DNA of 43,601 nucleotides, from NCBI GenBank assembly GCA_944325585.1, contig CALVAS010000008.1, positions 1 through 43,601 on the forward strand, written 5' to 3'. Below are positions 33,775-42,103 of the stretch, one piece after another. Made by a program: the position numbers and the translations under genes. This stretch comes from Candidatus Gastranaerophilales bacterium (GTDB taxonomy: Bacteria > Cyanobacteriota > Vampirovibrionia > Gastranaerophilales > Gastranaerophilaceae). The notes beneath the pieces were generated by a model that saw nothing but the letters and a program-made list of their open reading frames with translations, had not been told where the DNA came from and ran no database searches. Each line of letters begins with the position of its first letter. Position 1 is the first letter of the stretch.

Positions 33775-34671
33775 TTATACAATTGCTGATTTTGTATTTA
33801 GAAGTTTTCTTAAAACTCCGCGGTGTTTTTTCAGTTCACTTCTGGCCTCATCTATATCCAGTTTCATTTCAAGCATAACAATTGCTGTTTTAATTTCCCA
33901 GTTGCATTTCAAAAGCGCAGATAAGGCCTCGCTGTGAGAAACGTTTGCAATTTGTGCAACAATTCTGATTGCGCGGTCTTTAAGTTTTTCGTTAACCGCC
34001 TGCAAATCTATCATAAAGTTTTCATAGGTTTTGCCTATTTTAATCATAGCACCTGTTGAAAGCATATTCAATATCATTTTTTGCGCGGTTCCTGCTTTTA
34101 AACGGCTTGAGCCTGCTATAACTTCAGGACCGACTTCCGCACAGATGACAAGCCCTGCCTCATCAGCAATTCTGCCGTTCGGGTTGCAAGTGATACCGAT
34201 TGTTTTACAGCCGACTTCCTCGGCACGCTTTAGAACACCGAGAAGATATTTCGGATTTCCGCTTGCAGAAATAACAACAGCAACATCATCCGGCTTTAAA
34301 ACAGATGCATCTTCATACCCCAAATCAGGGTTGTCCTCAGCGCCTTCTATTGAATGTTTGATTGCACCGTCGCCGCCCGCAATAAAACCTGTCACCAAAT
34401 CTTTTGGCACACTGAATGTCGGCGGACATTCAGAAGCATCAAGAATTCCGAGTCTGCCTGATGTGCCTGCGCCAAAATAATATAATTTTCCGCCTTTCAA
34501 AAATTGTTTTGCAATTAAGTCGATACCTTCTGCTATATGTTCAGCTTCATCCTCAACAGCAAGAGCAACAATTTTGTCTTCATCATTCATTTTTTTCACA
34601 ATTTCAATAGTCGGAAGAATATCAATATCCTTCGTATTTTCGTTTCTGAATTCCGTAATAATGTCACTCAT
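33775..34671 (-). CDS. murQ: N-acetylmuramic acid 6-phosphate etherase
   Basis: This 298-residue SIS-domain enzyme shows the family hallmarks G-A-G-T-S-G-R-L-G-I-L-D-A-S-E-C-P-P-T-F, G-G-D-G-A-I, S-I-E-G-A-E-D and S-A-S-G-N-P-K-Y. It cleaves the lactyl ether of MurNAc-6-phosphate to GlcNAc-6-phosphate and D-lactate in cell wall recycling. No MurNAc PTS transporter or kinase (AnmK) is encoded nearby, so the source of MurNAc-6P must be elsewhere. The RBS AAGGAGG lies a few bases before the ATG. Confidence 0.95.
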   Translation of the reverse strand: MSDIITEFRNENTKDIDILPTIEIVKKMNDEDKIVALAVEDEAEHIAEGIDLIAKQFLKGGKLYYFGAGTSGRLGILDASECPPTFSVPKDLVTGFIAGGDGAIKHSIEGAEDNPDLGYEDASVLKPDDVAVVISASGNPKYLLGVLKRAEEVGCKTIGITCNPNGRIADEAGLVICAEVGPEVIAGSSRLKAGTAQKMILNMLSTGAMIKIGKTYENFMIDLQAVNEKLKDRAIRIVAQIANVSHSEALSALLKCNWEIKTAIVMLEMKLDIDEARSELKKHRGVLRKLLNTKSAIV

Positions 34672-34734
34672 AAGGTACCTCCTTTTATCTTATAAACACC
34701 AGTTAAAATGCAGTTTTAAAGTTTCTCACCTTAT

Positions 34735-35193
34735 TTATAATTTCATCAAATTAGCCATTTCAATTGCGGCTTTAGCAGCATCGGAACCCTTGTTACCGGC
34801 TTTTGTTCCTGCTCTTTCTATTGCCTGTTCTATATTTTCAGTTGTAAGAACTCCAAAAATTACGGGAATACCTGTTTGCAAGCTGACTTGAGCAATTCCT
34901 TTTGAAAGTTCTGCACTCACATAATCAAAATGTGCTGTTGCGCCGCGGATTATTGCACCAAGAGTAATGATTGCATTATAGTTTCCTGATTTTGCAAACT
35001 TCTGTGCGGCAAGAGGAATTTCAAATGCGCCGGGAACTTTTACAATATCAATATTATCTTCGGACACTCCATGGCGTTTAAGTTCGTCTATGGCGCCCGA
35101 TAAAAGTTTTGAACCGATAAAATCATTGAATCTTGATAAAATTATACAAAATTTTTCATTTCCTGCTACTAGCTGACCTTCATAAGTTTTCAT
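34735..35193 (-). CDS. ribH: 6,7-dimethyl-8-ribityllumazine synthase
   Basis: This 152-residue protein (from M-K-T-Y-E-G-Q-L) has F-N-D-F-I (aryl binding), [23 protein letters not shown] (phosphate loop and catalytic His), P-V-I-F-G-V-L-T and the C-terminal G-T-K-A-G-N-K-G. It condenses 5-amino-6-ribitylaminouracil with dihydroxybutanone phosphate, the penultimate riboflavin step, and normally forms a 60-mer or decamer. The start at 35193 is chosen because GGAG is seven bases upstream; an in-frame ATG at 35223 would add ten residues. The other rib genes are not in the window. Confidence 0.95.
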   Translation of the reverse strand: MKTYEGQLVAGNEKFCIILSRFNDFIGSKLLSGAIDELKRHGVSEDNIDIVKVPGAFEIPLAAQKFAKSGNYNAIITLGAIIRGATAHFDYVSAELSKGIAQVSLQTGIPVIFGVLTTENIEQAIERAGTKAGNKGSDAAKAAIEMANLMKL

Positions 35194-35293
35194 AATTTTC
35201 TCCAACTGCTTTGTCCGCGGCATTAATATCCCTTAAAACTCTGCCTGCAAAGCGCTAACCTTTGTCTCTGCAACTATTTTAACTCATTTTATG

Positions 35294-35998
35294 TTATTTT
35301 ACAACAAAAGGCAGAAAAATCTTATAAAAAATATATAATGCAGCCAGTATCAGAAGCACACCGCTTATTTTTAAAAGTGCGTCCGACAGTTTGTAGAAAT
35401 TTTTCCAATTTTTAAGTTTGGAGGTTAAAACGCCTGCAAAAATAAGTATTATTCCCTGCCCGATTGCAAACAAAAACAGCATTACAACAGATTGTGCAAG
35501 GCTTGCCGAAAGTGATGCAAAAGCCATTATCGCCGCCAGAATCGGAGTCGAACAAGGGGTTCCGGCAAGTGCAAAAACAGCACCTAAAATTACAGGGTAT
35601 AAAAACGTATTATGCCCGTCGCTTCGCGGCATTTCTTTTATCATTACGGGCAAATCAAAGTCAAGGATTCCGACAAGTTTCAAGCCCATAATCAGGACAA
35701 TTGAAGCCAGTACAAGCCCGAAATATCCGCCCGCGAAAGAAACAAAAACTTTGCCGGTCAGAGCACATATTATGCCTATTATTGAAAATACTATTGCGGT
35801 TCCCAGAACAAAAAATATCATTTGTACAAGGGTTTTGCCGGCATTTTCCTGCGAATATCCGCCTATATATCCGACAATAAGAGGTATCATTGCCAGAGAA
35901 CACGGCGAAATTGAGGCTACAACTCCGCCCAAAAATGAAAGCCAGAATAATAACGGAAGACTTCCGCCTGTTTTAAACAATTCCACATAATTTTCCAT
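35294..35998 (-). CDS. CcdA/DsbD-type thiol-disulfide transmembrane protein
   Basis: This 234-residue membrane protein has six hydrophobic segments. The paired cysteines of the family are S-P-C-S-L-A-M-I-P (helix 1, about residue 32) and G-T-P-C-S-T-P-I-L (about residue 147). CcdA proteins carry electrons from cytosolic thioredoxin across the membrane to extracytoplasmic thioredoxin-like proteins. The membrane-anchored thioredoxin encoded immediately upstream (one-base overlap) is the probable partner. Possible clients are disulfide-bonded secreted proteins or c-type cytochromes; none is encoded in the window for certain. Confidence 0.9.
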   Translation of the reverse strand: MENYVELFKTGGSLPLLFWLSFLGGVVASISPCSLAMIPLIVGYIGGYSQENAGKTLVQMIFFVLGTAIVFSIIGIICALTGKVFVSFAGGYFGLVLASIVLIMGLKLVGILDFDLPVMIKEMPRSDGHNTFLYPVILGAVFALAGTPCSTPILAAIMAFASLSASLAQSVVMLFLFAIGQGIILIFAGVLTSKLKNWKNFYKLSDALLKISGVLLILAALYIFYKIFLPFVVK

Positions 35999-36411
35999 TA
36001 TTTAAGTTCCTTAAGATAATTTTCCAAAACATCTTTTTCGATTGCACCTTCAACACGGCGAACCTGTTTATTATTAGAATCTAAAAATATCATTGTCGGC
36101 ACTAAAGTTATATTATATTTTTTAATTTGCTCATTTGTAAAAGATTTTCCGTCCTGAACAGAGATTTCAGTCAGCACGATTTGATCCTGATATTTCGGAA
36201 AAACTTCTTTAAACAATTTGTTCATTGTCTGACAATCAAGACACATTGTTGATGTAAATTTAAGTACCTGAGGTTTTCCGATTATGACTTCTTCCGCCGG
36301 CGGAATTTCCTGATTAGTTTTTGCTGTTGTTGTGTTTGAATTATTCAGAACCCAAAACGCGATTAACGGGACCAAAAATACAAGTGCAATGATAATAATA
36401 TTTTTTTTCAT
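35998..36411 (-). CDS. Membrane-anchored thioredoxin-like protein
   Basis: This 137-residue protein has an N-terminal anchor (about residues 4-22), a short linker and a thioredoxin fold with active site C-L-D-C (about 57-60) and the cis-Pro loop L-V-P-T-M-I-F. The first strand reads P-Q-V-L-K-F-T-S-T-M-C. It would face the extracytoplasmic side and accept electrons from the CcdA-like protein encoded directly downstream with a one-base overlap. AAGGAG precedes the ATG. The region 36412-36519 downstream of its promoter side holds no gene. Confidence 0.9.
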   Translation of the reverse strand: MKKNIIIIALVFLVPLIAFWVLNNSNTTTAKTNQEIPPAEEVIIGKPQVLKFTSTMCLDCQTMNKLFKEVFPKYQDQIVLTEISVQDGKSFTNEQIKKYNITLVPTMIFLDSNNKQVRRVEGAIEKDVLENYLKELK

Positions 36412-36519
36412 AAAAATCTCTCCTTTTCGACTTACATAATAACATAAACCAAAAAGGATTTTTTCAAAACTCTAATCGGGTATTATTTATACTAGCCGTG
36501 CGGGTGAATATCAAACGAA

Positions 36520-36684
36520 TTAAATATCTTCCGGAACAAAAAACACTGCTTTTTCAAGCAGTTCTCTTGTATGCTCATAACAGCATGAATTTTTTGTTAT
36601 CTGCTGGTATTCACGAACAATATTCAAAACATCATCAACGGACATTTTAACAATCCGTCTTTCGCCTTCAATAATTCTTGCCAT
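36520..36684 (-). CDS. Small unknown protein of 54 residues
   Basis: A short frame starts M-A-R-I-I-E-G-E-R-R-I-V and ends F-V-P-E-D-I. The RBS AAGGAT lies seven bases before the ATG. The middle is helical and charged, with a Cys-Cys pair at 34-35; there is no signal peptide or membrane segment. Codon use matches neighbours. It sits alone in a 413-bp gap between the thioredoxin and DUF3137 genes. Function is unknown; a small cytosolic regulator or structural protein is possible. The rest of 36685-36824 contains only a 14-bp palindrome (36784-36797), perhaps part of a weak terminator for the DUF3137 gene. Confidence 0.68.
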   Translation of the reverse strand: MARIIEGERRIVKMSVDDVLNIVREYQQITKNSCCYEHTRELLEKAVFFVPEDI

Positions 36685-36824
36685 AATAAATCCTTTCAAA
36701 TATATTTACGGCACATGGATTCAGAAACTTTTGAAAAATCATTTAAGAGTTTTAGAAATTTCGGTCGGAATTTGAAAATTAGAGGCTTAATTAAGCCGAT
36801 AAAATTCATGCATAGATTTTAGCT

Positions 36825-37961
36825 CTACAATCCTGTTTTCTCATCAAGTTTGAAATAATCTATCAGCGCCAAAATTGATATCAGTTCATTAAAAAATTTC
36901 TCCAGCTGCTTTGGGCTGTTTAAAGGCGTAAAAAGGTTCCCTATTTCAAACAAATTTTTTCCCGTTGATATCGCAAACATCAAACTGTTACCGTAGAAGG
37001 AACATTTTGTCCTGCGGGCACCGAATGACGTTTGAAGATTCTTGAATCTTTCCATAAATGCGGGTGTTATTAAATACCTTCCTTCCACCTCGTCTGATGA
37101 ATATGCTTTGTATTTTTTATTAAATTCCGGATCTTCCAGCTTTATTTCATTTAAATATTTTTTATTTTTCTTTAATTTATATGTGTTTAACATCAAACTA
37201 AATAAAATGACAATACCAACTATGCCGTATAAACACAGGGTAAAGTCCTTACCAATAATTCCCGCTGCCACACAAAAAAGCACAGAAAATACCGTAAATA
37301 TTGACCAGTTTCTGTTTCTTATATTTGAATCATTTTTTGTTGCGATAATTGTCTTGTTTCTGATTGTTTTATTTGCCTCAAAATTTATTATTACACCGTC
37401 AAAAACAGGATAAACCCTTCTGTTTTTACCGGAGCCGGAAACGTATGTAAGATTTGTTTCAGAAATCGTGAATTTAACATCTTTAAATTTACCTTCAAAG
37501 ATATCATCGTCTGCACGTCTGTTATAAACAGAAAATAATTCACTTTCTCTTAATTGAGAGTCCGTATTTATAGTTGAATCTACTATTTGAGAAACTGCTA
37601 TATTGTACCATTGTATATCGCCAAACGCTGTAACAACTGTGTTCATACAAGACTTTTTCAAATTTTTAGCAAAATTTATATTGTTTACAATGGGCACTCC
37701 CATAATGCCCCCCAGAAAAAATAAATTTACAAATAAACAGAAAAGCGCCTGATCAGCTTTTTCTGACATTAGAAAACTCCAAAAAAATTTTAATCCAATA
37801 ATTAATAAAGTTATTAATATCGCTTCAATTATAAAAATTTTTAACCATTCAAACTGCCGTTTTTTTTCATATTTTTCCATAACCGGCGCGATATCTTTAT
37901 AGTATATTTTATGAAATGTACGCCTGATTTCAGATGTTGATGGTAACGCTTTTGTTTTCAT
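36825..37961 (-). CDS. DUF3137 domain membrane protein
   Basis: This protein of about 378 residues starts from M-K-T-K-A-L-P (AAGGAG seven bases upstream; an in-frame ATG at 38021 has no such support). It has a soluble N-terminal helix, two hydrophobic segments (about 45-65 and 72-95), a beta-rich region with D-D-I-F-E-G-K-F-K-D-V-K-F-T-I-S-E, two more hydrophobic segments (about 220-260) and a C-terminal domain. The D-D-x-x-E-G-K start of the central domain matches DUF3137 proteins. The function is unknown in the family. It is a single gene just downstream of the rpoC2 terminator. Confidence 0.75.
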   Translation of the reverse strand: MKTKALPSTSEIRRTFHKIYYKDIAPVMEKYEKKRQFEWLKIFIIEAILITLLIIGLKFFWSFLMSEKADQALFCLFVNLFFLGGIMGVPIVNNINFAKNLKKSCMNTVVTAFGDIQWYNIAVSQIVDSTINTDSQLRESELFSVYNRRADDDIFEGKFKDVKFTISETNLTYVSGSGKNRRVYPVFDGVIINFEANKTIRNKTIIATKNDSNIRNRNWSIFTVFSVLFCVAAGIIGKDFTLCLYGIVGIVILFSLMLNTYKLKKNKKYLNEIKLEDPEFNKKYKAYSSDEVEGRYLITPAFMERFKNLQTSFGARRTKCSFYGNSLMFAISTGKNLFEIGNLFTPLNSPKQLEKFFNELISILALIDYFKLDEKTGL

Positions 37962-38072
37962 ACAATTCTCCTTAATTAAACACAAAGTATAACAGAATAC
38001 GAAACCAAACACATAATGCAAAAACAGTAAAAATTATTCGATAAAAAGCAAAAGAATTTGAAACGGTTAATT

Positions 38073-38105
38073 AAAACAAAACGGGGAACCTTATTAGATC
38101 CCCCG
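38073..38105 (-). terminator. Intrinsic terminator after rpoC2
   Basis: In the minus-strand RNA CGGGGGAUC pairs with GGUUCCCCG (two G-U pairs) around a 6-base loop, followed by UUUUGUUUU. The G-U pairs only form in this orientation. It lies 25 bases after the rpoC2 stop and probably ends the rpo operon. Confidence 0.9.
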
Positions 38106-38129
38106 CCATTTTATCTTCCCGATAAATAA

Positions 38130-41100
38130 TTAATTATCATCTTGATTATCGTCTAATTGGAAATCAGGAGCCCCAAACATACCTTCGATTTCTTCCAAAA
38201 TCGCAGACGGTTTTCTTGCCTGATTTCTTTGTGCTACTGCACGTTTTCTTGCTTCGCGTTCTTTTTCTTCATTTGCATTTGTCAGGTGATGGAAACCTGT
38301 ACCGGCCGGAATCAAACGTCCTATAATTACGTTTTCTTTCAATCCGCGGAGAAGGTCTTTTTTACCATCAACTGCCGCTTCAGTAAGAATTCTTGTAGTT
38401 TCCTGGAATGAAGCTGCTGAAATGAAACTTTCAGTGTTCAATGAAGCCTTTGTAATACCTAACAACATATATTCACATGTTGCAGGAGTTTTTCCTTCTT
38501 CTTCAGCCTGCTTGTTGACATTTTCAAAATGTTGAATTTCAACCAATTCACCCGGAAGAAGTGTTGTATCACCGGCATCAACGACTTTAACTTTCTTAGT
38601 CATCTGACGAACGATAATTTCAACGTGTTTATCCGCGATTTCAACACCTTGTGAACGATATACGCGTTGAACTTCGTCTACCAGATATTGCTGAGCAGCT
38701 TCCGGTCCGCAAAGTCTGATTACATCATGCGGGTTCAGAGGACCGCTTGTTAAAGGCTGACCTTTTGTGATTTTTTGCTTGTCCTGAACAATGATATTTG
38801 CGTCAATTGCATATTTGATTTCAGTTCTGCCGTTATCCGTAACAAGGTAGAGTCTCGGCAAATCATCATCAGTTTCAATTTCCGCAACACCGTCAACTTC
38901 TGCCAAAATTGCACAGTCTTTCGGTTTACGGCCTTCAAGAAGCTCTTCTACTCTCGGAAGACCTTGAACAATATCACCGGTTTTTTGTCTTTCAAATACA
39001 AGTGTTGCAATGATATCACCGCGGAGCACCAATGCACCTGATTCTACCTGAAGCATTGTACCGGGGCTGATTAAGTAAGGACGTCCGTTTCTTATTTTAA
39101 CTTCATTTTTGTTAATTGAAACGATTTGACCTGAAACAGGAGATTTGTCACCGTTATCTGAAATAATAGAATCAAGTTTTACAAAATCGCCTTTTTTAAC
39201 CGTTGTTTTACCGCCAATTTTTACGACAGTTTCATAAGTATCGCAGACAATCAACAATCTTCTTGCTTCATCTGATTCATGCTTAATTGAAGCAGTACCG
39301 TCATTGATTGCAAGAACCTGAGTTTTTGCAACCGGAGTTTTCGGCTCAATTGTTTGACCGTCTTTTACAAGAAGCTCGGTTTGAAGAGAAGACATCAATT
39401 TTGAATTGCCTTCAAATTCACGACGAACAATAAGGTTTTCAAGAACAACGATTCTTAAGTTGCCTTTGTCATCAAGTTCTACCATACCTTTCAAGTGAGA
39501 GAGGTACCCTTGCATTTGAAGAACAAGGCTTGTTCTTGTAATTGTTGATCCGTCAAGATTTCTTACTCTTGCGCCATCTTTGTATTGAAGCTGTGTAACA
39601 GGAACAATGTCAATTAAATCGTCAGTTGTGTTGAATTTAATTGAAACATCTTTTTGTTGAACTTCCAATACTTGAACAGGTCTGATAAGAATCTGAACAG
39701 GTTGATTTGCAATGTTGTCCTCATCAAGAGAAAGGCTTGCATCAAGTTCTTCATCCAAATCATCAATATCAAGATCATCATTTGCTGAATCCATAATTGT
39801 GATTATTGAAGTTTCTTTAGCTTTGATGCCTTCAGCGATTACTGTTCCTTTTTTAACAACGTCGCCTTCATCAACTTTAAGTTCTGAGATGCTTGAAAGT
39901 GTATGAACTTCACCCGGACGAACCGTAATTTCATGAATAATATCGTTAAATTCTTTGAATTCAACAATACCGTCGATATGGCAGTAAACGTCTTTTACAA
40001 CTTCTGTTCCTGCCGTTACATAAGTTCCGTTTTCAACCATCTTCAAAGAGCTGTCTTTTGAAATCTGGTGAATTTCTTCCGGAATAAATACAACAGAACC
40101 CGGTTTTGTAATGATTTGATTTTCATCAACTTCAACATCTACATATCTGATTTCGCCTGATGAAGTTACTGCACAGTCATCGTCGAGAAGTTCCGCGATA
40201 ATCATACCGTTTTCAACCGGAGTATCAACCGGAGCTTTTACGATATATTTTTCGCCTGTCTTGTCAACAGTCCAGAGCTGTTCTTTTTTAGTTTGTTCAA
40301 ATGTTGCATTTTCAGGCTGCAATGAAGCAATAACAATTGTTAATTCTTTACCTTGAACAATCTTTTTAATATTTTTGCCTTCAAATTTAACATCTTCGAT
40401 AACAAGATCTTCACCGAAACGAACTTCGCCGCCGTGCTCTGAAATCATCAAAGTTTCCGCTAATTTTTCACCTTCGGTAACTTTTTGTTCATCTTTTACA
40501 AGAACTTTTGAGCCGCCCGGAAGGTTGTAAACGTCTCCGCCGAGTACCCAGATAATACCTTGTTTGTTTGTAGTTCTTGAAATATTGCCCTGACGGTCTT
40601 TCTTTTCGTCTGCAATAAAGTCTTCATAAATAACTTCACCTGAAAGGTCAGATGTAATATCTTTTGTAGCTTTTTCTGTCAAACGGGAACCGTCGCCTGA
40701 TGATACAGGTTCGTAAGTTGCAAGTTTAAAGCCTTTTTCAACCTGCATACCGTTTTCAAAGAATACTGTAGAACCTGCCGGAATATGATATTTATCAGTA
40801 CGTTTTGCACCTTTAATTTCAATATCAGCTTCGTAATTTGCGACTTTAACGACATCCCCGTGACGTGTTCTTACTTCGCGGGTTCTGACGTTTGAAACAA
40901 CTTCACCGGCTGATTTAGCTTCAATGGATTTCATAGCACCGGCACCTTTAAATACACCGCCTGTGTGGAATGTTCTCATTGTAAGCTGTGTTCCGGGTTC
41001 ACCGATTGACTGAGCTGCAATAATACCGATTGCTTCACCGATATCAACAAGTTTCTGAGTTGTCATTGCCCATCCGTAGCATTTTTGACAAATACCGTAT

Positions 41101-41990
41101 TCAAGTCCGCAGGTTAAGCCTGAGCGAACACGGAGTTCTTGAAGGTTCAGATGTGCAACTTTTTTGATATCATCACGGTTCATTGTTGTTCCTGATTTTA
41201 CAAGAACAGTTCCGTCCGTATCAACGATATCTTCAGCAATTGTTCTGCCTAAAAGTCTGTCAATCAACGGAACGATTACAGCGTCTCCGTTTGTAATCGG
41301 TTTCATATTGATAGCTTTTGTTGTATGGCAGTCGTCTGCACGGATAATTACATCCTGCGCAACGTCAACAAGACGTCTTGTCAAATATCCTGAGTCGGCT
41401 GTTTTCAACGCAGTATCTACAAGACCTTTACGTGCACCGTATGAAGAGATGATGTATTCGGTAACAGAAAGACCTTCTTTAAAGTTTGATTTAATCGGCA
41501 AGTCGATAATCTGTCCCTGCGCATCAGCCATCAATCCGCGCATTCCGACAAGCTGTGATACCTGTGAAAGGTTACCTCTCGCTCCAGAGAATGCCATCAT
41601 ATATACAGGGTTTAATTTATCAAAATTTTCAACAACCTGTGCTGTTAATTTTTCAGTTGTTTCAGACCAGGTGTCGATAACTTTTGTATATCTTTCAACC
41701 TCTGTAATTTCACCTTTTAAATATCTGTTTGTTGATTTTTCGATTTCTTTTTCTGCTTCCTGAAGCAGTTCTTTCTTTACTGACGGAACCTGCAAATCAG
41801 CAATTGAAATCGTGGTGCCTGATTTTGTTGCATATTTATAGCCCAAATTTTTCAGACTGTTTGCAAGTTCTGCGGTTTTTGCCCCGCCAAACTCAAGATA
41901 AATTTGAGACAGAAGGTTGTTCAAACCTTTTTTATCCATCTGCTTGTTAATATAATCAAGAGTTTTCTTTGAATTTGTATATGTTTCCAT
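38130..41990 (-). CDS. rpoC2: RNA polymerase beta' subunit, C-terminal part (split RpoC2)
   Basis: This 1286-residue protein corresponds to the C-terminal two thirds of RpoC. It starts with a short unique segment, then L-G-Y-K-Y-A-T, S-G-A-R-G-N-L-S-Q-V-S-Q-L-V-G-M-R-G-L-M and Y-G-A-R-K-G-L-V-D-T-A. The zinc site follows (Cys221, Cys294, Cys301, Cys304), then the bridge helix/trigger loop end Q-S-I-G-E-P-G-T-Q-L-T-M-R-T-F-H-T-G-G (327-345). An insertion of about 650 residues follows, made of repeated beta-barrel-like units, before the sequence resumes at L-P-R-V-E-E-L-L-E (about 1011). This is the large SI3 typical of cyanobacterial RpoC2. It starts 113 bp after rpoC1. Confidence 0.97.
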   Translation of the reverse strand: METYTNSKKTLDYINKQMDKKGLNNLLSQIYLEFGGAKTAELANSLKNLGYKYATKSGTTISIADLQVPSVKKELLQEAEKEIEKSTNRYLKGEITEVERYTKVIDTWSETTEKLTAQVVENFDKLNPVYMMAFSGARGNLSQVSQLVGMRGLMADAQGQIIDLPIKSNFKEGLSVTEYIISSYGARKGLVDTALKTADSGYLTRRLVDVAQDVIIRADDCHTTKAINMKPITNGDAVIVPLIDRLLGRTIAEDIVDTDGTVLVKSGTTMNRDDIKKVAHLNLQELRVRSGLTCGLEYGICQKCYGWAMTTQKLVDIGEAIGIIAAQSIGEPGTQLTMRTFHTGGVFKGAGAMKSIEAKSAGEVVSNVRTREVRTRHGDVVKVANYEADIEIKGAKRTDKYHIPAGSTVFFENGMQVEKGFKLATYEPVSSGDGSRLTEKATKDITSDLSGEVIYEDFIADEKKDRQGNISRTTNKQGIIWVLGGDVYNLPGGSKVLVKDEQKVTEGEKLAETLMISEHGGEVRFGEDLVIEDVKFEGKNIKKIVQGKELTIVIASLQPENATFEQTKKEQLWTVDKTGEKYIVKAPVDTPVENGMIIAELLDDDCAVTSSGEIRYVDVEVDENQIITKPGSVVFIPEEIHQISKDSSLKMVENGTYVTAGTEVVKDVYCHIDGIVEFKEFNDIIHEITVRPGEVHTLSSISELKVDEGDVVKKGTVIAEGIKAKETSIITIMDSANDDLDIDDLDEELDASLSLDEDNIANQPVQILIRPVQVLEVQQKDVSIKFNTTDDLIDIVPVTQLQYKDGARVRNLDGSTITRTSLVLQMQGYLSHLKGMVELDDKGNLRIVVLENLIVRREFEGNSKLMSSLQTELLVKDGQTIEPKTPVAKTQVLAINDGTASIKHESDEARRLLIVCDTYETVVKIGGKTTVKKGDFVKLDSIISDNGDKSPVSGQIVSINKNEVKIRNGRPYLISPGTMLQVESGALVLRGDIIATLVFERQKTGDIVQGLPRVEELLEGRKPKDCAILAEVDGVAEIETDDDLPRLYLVTDNGRTEIKYAIDANIIVQDKQKITKGQPLTSGPLNPHDVIRLCGPEAAQQYLVDEVQRVYRSQGVEIADKHVEIIVRQMTKKVKVVDAGDTTLLPGELVEIQHFENVNKQAEEEGKTPATCEYMLLGITKASLNTESFISAASFQETTRILTEAAVDGKKDLLRGLKENVIIGRLIPAGTGFHHLTNANEEKEREARKRAVAQRNQARKPSAILEEIEGMFGAPDFQLDDNQDDN

Positions 41991-42103
41991 TCTATATTTC
42001 CTTTTTCTTTTTAATATAGCTTACGTTTTTTGGAATTACCTTAGAATTTTTTCTGAGAACTGAGTCTGCTTGTGCCTTCAAGAATCTTTCCGGCAAAACG
42101 TTA

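Noticed and set aside
34031-34480. 149-codon open frame antisense to murQ
   Set aside because: It is a shadow of the murQ frame with no RBS or recognisable domain.
36784-36797. Perfect 14-bp palindrome GGCTTAATTAAGCC as a strong terminator
   Set aside because: The stem is only five base pairs with a weak U tract; it may contribute to termination after the DUF3137 gene but is not convincing alone.
41164-41763. 199-codon open frame antisense to rpoC2
   Set aside because: It lies wholly inside a highly conserved gene, has low-complexity Ser/Ile composition and no RBS; it is a codon-bias shadow.
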